DNA from: Gammaproteobacteria bacterium
GTDB taxonomy: Bacteria; Pseudomonadota; Gammaproteobacteria; Diplorickettsiales; Diplorickettsiaceae
DNA length: 13,121 nucleotides
Direction of reading: 5' to 3'
Assembly (NCBI GenBank): GCA_013288455.1
Contig: JABDBU010000016.1
Coordinates: forward strand, 1 to 13,121
In this document: one piece after another, positions 1 to 6,445 of the stretch
Layout of the letters: each line of letters starts with the position of its first letter
How positions within the stretch are numbered: position 1 is the stretch's first letter
Notes under the pieces: generated by a model
Seen by the model: only the letters and a program-made list of their open reading frames with translations
Database searches by the model: none
What the model was told of the DNA's origin: nothing
Position numbers and translations under genes: made by a program

Positions 1-98
1 TTGTAAATCAATTAAGTATTAATATCCTCAAAGAAAAGCTTAAAGGTGGGTTACAGGAACAATTAAAAAAGCTAGATTTAAAAAAAATATTCCAATGA
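1..98 (+). CDS. C-terminal tail of an AsmA-like protein (partial, 5' end outside window)
   Basis: An open frame enters from the left edge (codons in phase from base 3) and stops at TGA 96-98. It encodes 31 residues, VNQLSINILKEKLKGGLQEQ and then a Lys/Leu-rich end finishing KKIFQ. This amphipathic, lysine-rich tail resembles the extreme C-terminus of AsmA family proteins, which are inner-membrane-anchored periplasmic proteins involved in envelope lipid homeostasis. The position just before mutY-yggX supports the call: I recall an asmA-mutY-yggX order in other gammaproteobacteria such as Pseudomonas. A 31-residue low-complexity tail cannot prove the family on its own. It could belong to the same gene as, or a paralogue of, the AsmA gene cut by the right edge. 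Confidence 0.5.
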   Translation, partial: VNQLSINILKEKLKGGLQEQLKKLDLKKIFQ

Positions 99-127
99 CG
101 CACGAACCTTACTTACTGTGATCTATT

Positions 128-142
128 AGCGAGCTGCTCGTT
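128..142 (+). repeat. Small hairpin abutting the mutY start codon
   Basis: Bases 128-133 (AGCGAG) can pair with 137-142 (CTCGTT) around a CTG loop, giving six pairs including one G-T. The hairpin occupies the space where a ribosome binding site would normally lie, directly before ATG 143. It could lower translation initiation of mutY, or be chance. Confidence 0.35.
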
Positions 143-1216
143 ATGACACCAGTACTTTCACCAAAACAATTTCAACAACGCATGCTTGATTGGTTTGAGG
201 TACACGGCCGCAAAGACCTGCCGTGGCAACAAGAGAAATCTCCATACCACGTCTGGCTATCAGAAATTATGCTACAGCAAACGCAAGTTACCACTGTCAT
301 TCCTTATTTTACGCGTTTTATTAAACGATTTCCTCAGCTTTCCTCTTTGGCAAATGCCGATCTCGATGAAGTACTACGGTACTGGGCAGGATTAGGTTAT
401 TACGCGCGTGGACGTAATTTACATCGTTGTGCCCAAATCATTGAAAAAGAATATGGGGGAAAATTGCCACAACAATTGCATCAATTGCAAAAATTACCGG
501 GTATAGGCCGATCTACTGCCGGTGCCATTCTATCACTGGGGTTTGCACAAGCGGCGCCTATTCTAGATGGAAATGTAAGGCGTGTATTAACCCGTTTTCA
601 TGCTATCGTCGGCTGGCCAGGTACTGCTAGCATTCATAAGAAATTATGGAAGTTAGCTGAGCGTTATACTCCGTCCACGCAAATAGCCAACTATACTCAA
701 GCCATCATGGATCTGGGAGCTTTGGTATGCACACGCAGTCGCCCTAAATGTGAGCAATGTCCTTTACAAAGTCACTGCTTAGCCTATCACAGAAATAATT
801 TTGTAGATTTTCCGTCGCAAAAACCCACGCAAGCATTACCTCGTCGTTCGCTGCAGATGTTGATCCTGATCAATGCAAAACGAGAAATCCTTCTAGAAAA
901 ACGGCCACCTTGCGGAATTTGGGGAGGGTTATGGAGTTTACCAGAATGTCCTATCCATGAGGATGCTAAAATATTTTCGAAGAAATATTATTACTGTGAA
1001 ACGGGTGAGCCTAGCAAGCAAGCGATCTTACAACATACCTTCAGCCACTTTCACCTCGCAATACAGCCAGTGCGCATGCTTGTTACAGCATGGTATCCGC
1101 CATTAATGGAATCTGATCGTACTGTTTGGTATAATGAAAAATGGTCAGAAAAAAAAGGCCTGGCCGCCCCTGTAAAAAAAATCGTAAACCAGTCAATTGA
1201 GGCCCTGTTTTCGTGA
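143..1216 (+). CDS. mutY: A/G-specific adenine DNA glycosylase MutY
   Basis: MutY removes adenine mispaired with 8-oxoguanine or guanine and starts base-excision repair in the cytoplasm. The 357 residues match the usual length (E. coli about 350). The HhH-GPD domain spans roughly 10-215. The catalytic Glu41 lies in SEIMLQQTQV, the helix-hairpin-helix is LPGIGRSTAGAIL (118-130), and the catalytic Asp142 lies in ILDGNVRRV. The 4Fe-4S cluster cysteines are Cys196, Cys203, Cys206 and Cys212 with C-x6-C-x2-C-x5-C spacing. The C-terminal NUDIX-like 8-oxoG recognition domain (about 230-345) has the expected WGGLWSLPE and FSHFHL segments. ATG 143 gives the normal N-terminus, though no Shine-Dalgarno is visible and a small hairpin abuts the start. 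It overlaps yggX by 4 bases (GTGA), so the two are probably co-transcribed. Confidence 0.97.
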   Translation: MTPVLSPKQFQQRMLDWFEVHGRKDLPWQQEKSPYHVWLSEIMLQQTQVTTVIPYFTRFIKRFPQLSSLANADLDEVLRYWAGLGYYARGRNLHRCAQIIEKEYGGKLPQQLHQLQKLPGIGRSTAGAILSLGFAQAAPILDGNVRRVLTRFHAIVGWPGTASIHKKLWKLAERYTPSTQIANYTQAIMDLGALVCTRSRPKCEQCPLQSHCLAYHRNNFVDFPSQKPTQALPRRSLQMLILINAKREILLEKRPPCGIWGGLWSLPECPIHEDAKIFSKKYYYCETGEPSKQAILQHTFSHFHLAIQPVRMLVTAWYPPLMESDRTVWYNEKWSEKKGLAAPVKKIVNQSIEALFS

Positions 1217-1494
1217 GCCGAGTTGTTTATTGCGTTAAATTACAAACCAAAGCGCAAGGTCTTAATCATGTACCCTATTTTGGCGAATTGGGCCAAAAAA
1301 TTTATGAATCAATCAGCGCAGCAGCCTGGCAGCAATGGGTAGACCGTCAAACGATGTTGATCAACGAGCAACGACTCAGTACTGCTGATCCTAAAGCGCA
1401 GGAGTTTTTAGAACAAGAAATGAAAAAATTCTTATTTGGAGGGGGCGAATCCACAGTGCCTGCTGGATTCGTTCCACCCCGCCAAGTAAATTAG
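1213..1494 (+). CDS. yggX: Probable Fe(2+)-trafficking protein YggX
   Basis: YggX is a small cytosolic protein linked to iron trafficking and to protection of Fe-S clusters from oxidative damage. The 93 residues fit the family (about 90). The N-terminus MSRVVYCVKLQ carries the conserved Cys7. The core GELGQKIYESIS, AWQQWVDRQTMLINE and LEQEMKKFLFGG matches E. coli YggX closely. Start is GTG 1213, which overlaps the mutY TGA (GTGA), a typical translational-coupling arrangement. The pairing with mutY, itself an Fe-S enzyme of oxidative-damage repair, is common in gammaproteobacteria. The short tail after about residue 78 is not conserved. Confidence 0.95.
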   Translation: MSRVVYCVKLQTKAQGLNHVPYFGELGQKIYESISAAAWQQWVDRQTMLINEQRLSTADPKAQEFLEQEMKKFLFGGGESTVPAGFVPPRQVN

Positions 1495-1497
1495 CCA

Positions 1498-2322
1498 TTG
1501 ACTATGCAACCAGGCGAACTGAGTAAGTATATTTTAGGCAAGCGTCCTAATTTTAAACCCAAGATAGCTATTGTGTTGGGCTCTGGTTTGGCTGACTTTG
1601 CCAATGAACTCCAAGATCCTATCACTATCCCTTATGACGCGCTTCCGGGTTTTTCAGTGAGCAGGGTCGTTGGTCACCCTGGACGGCTCGTTCTCGGTTA
1701 TCTCCGTGAAATTCCTGTAGTTTGCTGCCAGGGACGTATTCATGCTTATGAAGGGATACGAGGGGAAGGATTTAAGCATTTTATTAGAACTTTGCAATCC
1801 TTAGGCTGTAAAAGTGTGTTGATGACGAATGCAGCAGGATCATTGCGAAAAGATTTTCAACCTGGTCAGTTGGTACTCATTTCTGATCATATCAATTTTT
1901 CCATAACAAGTCCCTTGGTTGGGCCTAACGATGATACATTTGGTCCTCGTTTTATTTCCATGGATGATGCCTATGATCCAGGGCTTCGCAATATTTTGCA
2001 GCAAACTGCAAAAGATGTTGATCTTTGTCTACATGAAGGTATTTATTTTGGCGTTCTGGGTCCTCACTTTGAAACACCTGCCGAAATCCGTGCATTTCGT
2101 CATTTAGGTGCCGATGTCATCGGTATGTCCACCATCCCTGAGGTCATCGTTGCAAGACATTGTGGCTTAAAAGTAGCAGTTATTTCTGTCGTCACGAATT
2201 TTGCAGCGGGACTCACTGAGGAGCACATTGATCATGCAAAACACTTGGCTTTTGCTGAACAAGCTAGTAGTAGCCTACGCAATTTGTTAAAAAACAGTAT
2301 TAGCCGTTTAGTAAAAAAGTAG
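1498..2322 (+). CDS. Purine-nucleoside phosphorylase (trimeric PNP family)
   Basis: This enzyme phosphorolyses purine (deoxy)nucleosides to free base and (deoxy)ribose-1-phosphate in purine salvage. The 274 residues fit the trimeric PNP family (PunA/XapA/human PNP type) rather than the hexameric DeoD type. Landmarks are IVLGSGL (26-31, phosphate loop), GHPG (59-62), TNAAGSL (110-116), GPHFETPAE (188-196, with the base-recognition Glu), GMSTIPEVIVAR (209-220) and TNFAAGLT (233-240). Two starts are close together: TTG 1498, three bases after the yggX stop, and ATG 1504. ATG is equally plausible and neither has a clear Shine-Dalgarno. It follows yggX closely and is probably in the same transcript. 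The family is certain; the substrate range (guanosine/inosine versus xanthosine) cannot be read from the sequence. Confidence 0.93.
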   Translation: MTMQPGELSKYILGKRPNFKPKIAIVLGSGLADFANELQDPITIPYDALPGFSVSRVVGHPGRLVLGYLREIPVVCCQGRIHAYEGIRGEGFKHFIRTLQSLGCKSVLMTNAAGSLRKDFQPGQLVLISDHINFSITSPLVGPNDDTFGPRFISMDDAYDPGLRNILQQTAKDVDLCLHEGIYFGVLGPHFETPAEIRAFRHLGADVIGMSTIPEVIVARHCGLKVAVISVVTNFAAGLTEEHIDHAKHLAFAEQASSSLRNLLKNSISRLVKK

Positions 2323-2373
2323 CAACGCATTTATTCACCAGTAAGTCAAAAAAAGGAATTGAAATGCGATACC

Positions 2374-2925
2374 TCATTTAGAAACAAAGGCATTTCCTTG
2401 AACATAAAATCTTAATAATTTGTGTGTCCATTCTTTGGCATAATGAACGCCAATACGCGGTGCTTCAACAATATGCATAGGTTTTTCATAGTGAGGAGCA
2501 ATAGTAATAAAAAGATTTTCACTCAGAAGATCGCAACCATTATGCGCCTTATTAATCATCATAGATTTACATAATAATCCGGGCCCTTGAGTACGTTCTG
2601 TGATATTTGCAATAGGCTCAATAGCTCGAATGAGAACAGCAGCTCCAATGCCCGCTGGTTCTGTCACGACATTAAAACAATGATGTATACCATAAATTAA
2701 ATATACATAAGCATACCCTGGTGGCCCAAACATCGTTGCTGTACGTTTGGTACATCCTTTAGAAGCGTGTGATGCAAGATCGTGTTGACCCACATAGGCT
2801 TCCGCTTCAACAATTTTACCTATTCGCTCAACACCCTGTAAGCGATGCACCAAATAATTTCCAAGAATTTCTTGAGCTACGATCTTGGTTTCTCTATTAT
2901 AAAATTTACGTGGTAATTTTTGCAT
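2374..2925 (-). CDS. mpg: 3-methyladenine/alkyladenine DNA glycosylase, AAG/MPG family
   Basis: It excises alkylated and deaminated purines from DNA as the first step of base-excision repair. The 183 residues are close to the bacterial family length (about 190-200). The family signature is clear: VEAEAYVG contains Glu42 and Tyr44, matching human AAG catalytic Glu125 and intercalating Tyr127. His53 in LASHASKG matches His136, and Tyr75 in YAYVYLIYG matches Tyr159. RTATMFGPPG and the VLIRAIEP segment are also conserved. ATG 2925 is preceded by a purine-rich AGAGAGG ribosome site and by a sigma70-like promoter at 2953-2981. It converges with the purine phosphorylase gene over about 50 bases and is divergent from tRNA-Lys. 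Confidence 0.95.
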   Translation of the reverse strand: MQKLPRKFYNRETKIVAQEILGNYLVHRLQGVERIGKIVEAEAYVGQHDLASHASKGCTKRTATMFGPPGYAYVYLIYGIHHCFNVVTEPAGIGAAVLIRAIEPIANITERTQGPGLLCKSMMINKAHNGCDLLSENLFITIAPHYEKPMHIVEAPRIGVHYAKEWTHKLLRFYVQGNAFVSK

Positions 2926-2952
2926 TGAAACGCCTCTCTATTGAAGATCAGG

Positions 2953-2981
2953 ATTATCAACAAAAGACTTATAATTGCCAA
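2953..2981 (-). promoter_or_regulatory. Sigma70-like promoter for the mpg gene
   Basis: Read on the minus strand, TTGGCA (2981-2976) and GATAAT (2958-2953) are separated by exactly 17 bases. The predicted start would be near 2946, about 20 bases before ATG 2925 with AGAGAGG in between. Its -35 box falls on the same bases as the -35 of the tRNA promoter on the other strand. Confidence 0.65.
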
Positions 2982-3003
2982 CTTTCCCCAGAGTCAGTAC
3001 AAT
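2975..3003 (+). promoter_or_regulatory. Sigma70-like promoter for tRNA-Lys
   Basis: TTGCCA (2975-2980) and TACAAT (2998-3003) are separated by 17 bases. They place the transcription start near 3010, about 11 bases before the mature tRNA 5' end at 3021. The sequence just after the -10 (CTGCGCTC) is GC-rich, as in stringently controlled stable-RNA promoters. A second -10-like TATAAT at 2970-2975 has no -35 at usable spacing. Confidence 0.6.
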
Positions 3004-3020
3004 CTGCGCTCATGAACAGA

Positions 3021-3093
<73 letters not shown>

Positions 3094-3114
3094 TCAATTA
3101 AATCAAGCGTTTAT

Positions 3115-3143
3115 GTGACATGCTATATTCATAGCTATATTAT
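3115..3143 (+). promoter_or_regulatory. Candidate sigma70-like promoter for the DUF218 gene
   Basis: GTGACA (3115-3120) and TATTAT (3138-3143) are separated by 17 bases. The predicted start is near 3150, which is the first possible ATG of the downstream frame. Translation therefore more likely begins at ATG 3201, unless the message is leaderless. Confidence 0.4.
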
Positions 3144-3200
3144 TAATTAATGAACGCTCCAGAAGAGAGAGAAGAGAGGGGAGGGGAAACTAAAACATTA

Positions 3201-3962
3201 ATGTCTGCACTGTTTATTGCGCTTCTTCTTTTATTCACTGTTCCTGCCATCTTACTTGGATATAAAAAACTCAATCTTTTACTAATTTTGCTTGCATTGA
3301 TGAGTTTAATTTGCCTTGGCAACGGTTTTATTCCTGCTTACCTATTATACTGCTTGCAAAAATATGAAGAACCTATCATTCACTGGCAAAAAAACAACAC
3401 CATTGTACTCTTAGAAGCAGGTACTAGCAAAATACCCCATACACACACGGTAAAACCCAGTTTATTCTCCTTTTCACGCATTACGACCGCCGCTGCGCTA
3501 TATTATCGCTGTAAAGCCATTACGCCCGAGTGCCGCATACTCATCAGTGGTGATGATCCTTTCGACAACGGAAAAAGTGAAGCAGCAACTTACGGAGATA
3601 CATTAGTGTCTTTGGGTGTCCACCCCACTGATATTTTATTAGAACCACGTAGCAAAAATACCTTTCAAAATGCTGAATTTACCAGGGATTTGCTAAAAAA
3701 ATACCCCACTGATCAGATATTATTAGTGGCCTCAGCACTGAACTTACCTCGCGCTTTATTATATTTTTCCTATTTTGACATCCATCCCATCCCCGTGCCA
3801 TCTGATTTTATCACCATTCATTTCTCTAAATTTCCAATTGCCTACTATCTCACAATAAATGATTTTGCTGCACATGAGTTCATAGGCATTGCCCGTTTCT
3901 ACATCTACAACCTTTTTGGCTGGAATCCACAACCTTCTGCTATATATACCGCTCGTACTTGA
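3201..3962 (+). CDS. YdcF/ElyC-like DUF218 membrane protein
   Basis: The protein belongs to the DUF218 family (YdcF, SanA, ElyC), inner-membrane proteins linked to envelope integrity or undecaprenyl-phosphate-dependent steps. The biochemical activity here is unknown. From ATG 3201 it has 253 residues. Two hydrophobic segments (about 3-20 and 23-41) anchor a domain beginning NNTIVLLEAG, followed by ILISGDDPFDNGKSEAA, LEPRSKNTFQNAEFTRDLL, ILLVASALNLPRALLYF and HEFIGIARFYIYNLFGW, the typical DUF218 block order. The frame is open to ATG 3150, which would add 17 charged residues. I prefer 3201: the hydrophobic helix follows at once, a purine-rich run with GGGGAGGGG (3178-3186) lies upstream, and the likely promoter would start transcription at about 3150. 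It converges with coaX. Confidence 0.85.
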   Translation: MSALFIALLLLFTVPAILLGYKKLNLLLILLALMSLICLGNGFIPAYLLYCLQKYEEPIIHWQKNNTIVLLEAGTSKIPHTHTVKPSLFSFSRITTAAALYYRCKAITPECRILISGDDPFDNGKSEAATYGDTLVSLGVHPTDILLEPRSKNTFQNAEFTRDLLKKYPTDQILLVASALNLPRALLYFSYFDIHPIPVPSDFITIHFSKFPIAYYLTINDFAAHEFIGIARFYIYNLFGWNPQPSAIYTART

Positions 3963-3997
3963 AGATGCGAATCTTTTTAACTAACAGCGAGCGGTAT
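3946..3997. terminator. Nested hairpins at the 3' ends of the DUF218 gene and coaX
   Basis: A perfect 10-base inverted repeat, ATACCGCTCG (3946-3955) and CGAGCGGTAT (3988-3997), encloses a second hairpin, AAGAT (3962-3966) / ATCTT (3971-3975), with a GCGA loop. That inner hairpin is followed by a T run (3974-3978). The small hairpin plus T run resembles a weak intrinsic terminator for the + gene, whose stop is at 3960-3962. The outer stem begins inside the coding region. Function is inferred from position between convergent genes. Confidence 0.45.
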
Positions 3998-4007
3998 GTC
4001 TAATCAC

Positions 4008-4041
4008 ATGACTGGCAAAAGCAAAGCTTCCGCGCAGTCAT
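4008..4041. repeat. 7-base inverted repeat just past the coaX stop
   Basis: ATGACTG (4008-4014) and CAGTCAT (4035-4041) are perfect inverted copies around a 20-base loop, immediately downstream of coaX on the minus strand. It may help to end coaX transcription, but no T run follows on that strand. Confidence 0.35.
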
Positions 4042-4821
4042 TCAAGTCCTATAATCGAACGCCTTTTTCAATCCCAGCAAGACCAAATCTGGCATAATGA
4101 CATCGAATAAGCCGTGTCTATCATAGAGATGTGCAAACCCACCTGTACCAATCACTTTCACGGACTCTTCGGCAAAAATTTCCTTTTTAAAACCACAAAT
4201 AAGTTCCCTTAACGCACCTAAATTCCCGTAATAAAGGCCACTTTGTATACTTTCTCTCGTAGTTTTTCCGACATAAGTGCTAGGGACTTCGATGTCAACA
4301 GCCATTAACTTGGCCGTATTGCTTTTTAAAGTTTCCATACAAAGTCGCAAGCCCGGTAAAATAGCTCCTCCTAAATAATCAGCGTCTTTAGTAATCGCGC
4401 AAAGCGTCGTCGCTGTACCCAGATCAATCACGATTAGTGACACTCCCGGATAAGTGGTTACCGCACCCATCGCATTGGCAATCCGATCCGTACCAACTTC
4501 ATGTGGATTGCTACATCTGATATTCAAACCCGTTTTGAAACTAGGCTGTAGTACAAAATATGTCGCGGCCTTAAAATACCGCGAAAAACAGTGCCTTAAG
4601 GTATAATCGTGGTTTGGCACGACAGACGATAAGGCAATTGCCTCAATTTCCATGGCATTTAGATCATGAAATTTCAGTAGGGTAACCAGGAAAATACCAA
4701 ATTGGTCTGCCGTCCCCAGCAATGGTGTGGCATAACGAAACCGCAGAATGAGACTATCTTTGGAAAATACTCCACCTAACAGGTGAGTATTACCTACATC
4801 TAAGCATAATAACATAGCCAA
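4042..4821 (-). CDS. coaX: Type III pantothenate kinase CoaX
   Basis: CoaX phosphorylates pantothenate to 4'-phosphopantothenate, the first step of coenzyme A synthesis. The type III enzyme needs a monovalent cation and is not inhibited by CoA. The 259 residues fit the family (about 250-260). Landmarks are the N-terminal phosphate motif DVGNT (8-12), the pantothenate/dimer motif GTDRIANAMGA (110-120), the ASKHA phosphate-2 motif DLGTATTL (133-140), GGAILPG (151-157), TTRESIQSGL and the adenosine motif VIGTGGFA. A second in-frame ATG two codons in (4815) is an alternative start. It is a single gene, divergent from the methyltransferase cluster across about 220 bases, and converges with the DUF218 gene. 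Confidence 0.95.
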   Translation of the reverse strand: MAMLLCLDVGNTHLLGGVFSKDSLILRFRYATPLLGTADQFGIFLVTLLKFHDLNAMEIEAIALSSVVPNHDYTLRHCFSRYFKAATYFVLQPSFKTGLNIRCSNPHEVGTDRIANAMGAVTTYPGVSLIVIDLGTATTLCAITKDADYLGGAILPGLRLCMETLKSNTAKLMAVDIEVPSTYVGKTTRESIQSGLYYGNLGALRELICGFKKEIFAEESVKVIGTGGFAHLYDRHGLFDVIMPDLVLLGLKKAFDYRT

Positions 4822-4856
4822 TTTTACCGATAACGCATATTATTCTACTCAAAACA

Positions 4857-4887
4857 CTGGACGTCATACTTTCTGGACGTCATACTT
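4857..4887. repeat. Tandem 16-base direct repeat upstream of coaX
   Basis: CTGGACGTCATACTT occurs at 4857-4871 and again at 4873-4887, with period 16. Each copy contains the palindrome GACGTC. The pair lies about 36-66 bases before coaX, where a -35/operator region would be, so it may be a regulator binding site. It may equally be a simple local duplication. No convincing -35/-10 pair for coaX could be fixed. Confidence 0.6.
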
Positions 4888-4968
4888 CAAGGCGCCTCAG
4901 AACGTACCTAAAGTGTATCATTTTATAAATGAATGTTTCCAAAAAGCCAGTGATTAATCTCTGCTCAC

Positions 4969-5025
4969 CGGCTATCTACCCCACGATTTTTCCTTTAGAC
5001 TAATGCCCCTAAAGTTAGATAGCTG
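4969..5025 (+). promoter_or_regulatory. Nested-hairpin leader ahead of the methyltransferase cluster
   Basis: The outer stem pairs 4969-4978 (CGGCTATCTA) with 5016-5025 (TAGATAGCTG), ten pairs with one G-T. The inner stem pairs CTTTAG (4993-4998) with CTAAAG (5009-5014) around a 10-base loop. A 14-base single-stranded stretch is left on the 5' side (4979-4992). The structure ends about 8 bases before an AAGGA ribosome site for ATG 5043, so it could act as a 5' UTR control element. It matches no riboswitch class that I recognise. Confidence 0.4.
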
Positions 5026-5042
5026 AATGTAAAAGGAAAAAA

Positions 5043-5606
5043 ATGATGATGGGTTTTGCCCTGTTTCTCCGAGAAGCGATCATACATCCTTGCCATGTAG
5101 GGGCCCTGTTCCCTAGCTCCAAACGCCTAGCGATCTATGTAGCTGAACAAATCCCTCCCCCTGATAGTCCGGGTCTCATTATTGAATTGGGAGCAGGAAC
5201 AGGCGCTGTTACTGCGGCTTTATTAGATCGAAAAAGCCCTCAACATCGGTTGATCGTGATTGAGCGGTCAGTTAAATTGGCCAAACATCTGATACGACGT
5301 TTTCCTGATTTAACCGTTATCCAGGGTGATGCCTGTCAACTACGACAATTACTCGATAAATATACTCACGTCCCTATTCATGCCATCGTTTCTGGTTTAC
5401 CTTTACGCTCATTACCACCGAACATCGTCAAAACGATCGGTATAGAAATTAATCAGGTTTTGCAAAAAGGCTGCCTCTATATGCAGTATACGTACAATTT
5501 ATGGGGCAAGACCTTGGCACCTACGCAACATTTACAACGGATACGTCATCAACGGGTGTGGAAAAATTTACCACCCGCCCGTATCGATGTTTTTTTGCAC
5601 ACATGA
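5043..5606 (+). CDS. SAM-dependent methyltransferase, phospholipid N-methyltransferase-like
   Basis: The 187 residues match the PmtA-like phospholipid N-methyltransferase group (COG3963 type). They begin FLREAIIHPCHVGALFPSSK, with the family's N-terminal helix and PSS motif. The SAM-binding motif I IELGAGTGAVT is at 47-57, acidic Glu74 in VIERS likely contacts the SAM ribose, and GDA (95-97) follows. The family signature SGLPLRSLPP is at 117-126. The tail QYTYNLWG ... RVWKNLPPARIDVF is also typical. The substrate is not proven: such proteins can methylate phosphatidylethanolamine, but others in the group are uncharacterised. AAGGA lies about 6 bases before ATG 5043. Its TGA overlaps the rsmJ ATG by 4 bases, so it probably leads a methyltransferase operon. 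Confidence 0.85.
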   Translation: MMMGFALFLREAIIHPCHVGALFPSSKRLAIYVAEQIPPPDSPGLIIELGAGTGAVTAALLDRKSPQHRLIVIERSVKLAKHLIRRFPDLTVIQGDACQLRQLLDKYTHVPIHAIVSGLPLRSLPPNIVKTIGIEINQVLQKGCLYMQYTYNLWGKTLAPTQHLQRIRHQRVWKNLPPARIDVFLHT

Positions 5607-6445
5607 CACCGCCGCCAAGCATTGCTGTTACCAACATTGAACTTCATTTACAAAAGGCAGGGGAAAATTTGGCAAAACAGCTTGCTCTGCCTTATATCAA
5701 TCCTGCTCAGAAAAAAAACTTTGATTTTATCCTAGTCCTAACCGACAACGGGCTTCTACTGCAACATACCAAGCCAAAAGGTTTGGGAAGTTTACAAATT
5801 AACTTCTTAACTGGCAAAATTGGTTATCGCTTGCAGCATATCCATGCACAAAAACAGTTACTCGCCAAAGCCGTAGGACCTAAAATTCATCCCAAAACGT
5901 CTATTATTGATCTGACAGCCGGATTAGGTAACGATGGGTTTATTTTAGCTCAGTTGGCATATTCAGTGACCTTATTAGAGCGATCAACGGTTATCTCAGC
6001 TTTACTGCAAGACGGATTACGACGTATCATGGGCTGTAAAAAATATGCTCATGTCGATATACAACTCATTCATGTCGACGCAATAACTTATCTAAACTAC
6101 ATCCTACAAACTAAAATATTTCCGCATGTTATCTACCTGGATCCTATGTATCCACATTCCAATAAATCAGCTTTTCCAAAAAAGGAAATGCGTTTTCTTC
6201 GACAAATTGTCGGTGACGATACCGACGCAGAAAGCCTGCTGCCACTGGCAATGGCCTGTGTACAACAGCGTGTTGTTGTGAAAAGGCCCCGTTTAACAGG
6301 CTATTTAAGTAATCTACTGCCACAATATAGTATTCATGGGAAGCAACATCGCTTTGACATTTATCTAGCCAACGCTAATCATTCCCACTTTTACCCTATC
6401 GACTATAGAGATGCCCATACGATCCTTTTTAAAATGGGCGGGTAA
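5603..6445 (+). CDS. rsmJ: 16S rRNA (guanine(1516)-N(2))-methyltransferase RsmJ
   Basis: RsmJ (YhiQ) methylates N2 of G1516 in 16S rRNA. From ATG 5603 the protein has 280 residues; E. coli has about 250. Landmarks are LTGKIGYRLQH (69-79), the SAM motif IIDLTAGLGNDGFILA (101-116), the catalytic-type motif LDPMYPH (179-185) followed by KSAFPKKEMRFLRQIVG, VVVKRPR (224-230) and HRFDIYLA (249-256). ATG 5603 overlaps the TGA of the preceding gene (ATGA). The open frame extends further upstream to 5501, but that part lies inside the neighbour and adds no conserved sequence. About 24 residues after the conserved end form an extra tail, the last part of which overlaps the start of dam by 35 bases. Confidence 0.95.
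   Translation: MTPPPSIAVTNIELHLQKAGENLAKQLALPYINPAQKKNFDFILVLTDNGLLLQHTKPKGLGSLQINFLTGKIGYRLQHIHAQKQLLAKAVGPKIHPKTSIIDLTAGLGNDGFILAQLAYSVTLLERSTVISALLQDGLRRIMGCKKYAHVDIQLIHVDAITYLNYILQTKIFPHVIYLDPMYPHSNKSAFPKKEMRFLRQIVGDDTDAESLLPLAMACVQQRVVVKRPRLTGYLSNLLPQYSIHGKQHRFDIYLANANHSHFYPIDYRDAHTILFKMGG

Noticed and set aside
2326..2368. Inverted repeat CGCATTT/AAATGCG between the purine phosphorylase gene and mpg as a terminator
   Set aside because: Only 7 bases with a 29-base loop and no T run. It is likely chance in AT-rich DNA.
3106..3158. Near-perfect inverted repeat AGCGTTTAT/ATGAACGCT around the DUF218 promoter
   Set aside because: One mismatch and a 35-base loop. There is no supporting structure, and promoter boxes explain the region better.
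4969..5025. SAM riboswitch ahead of the methyltransferase genes
   Set aside because: The pairing pattern does not show the conserved core of any SAM riboswitch class I can recall. Kept only as an unassigned structured leader.
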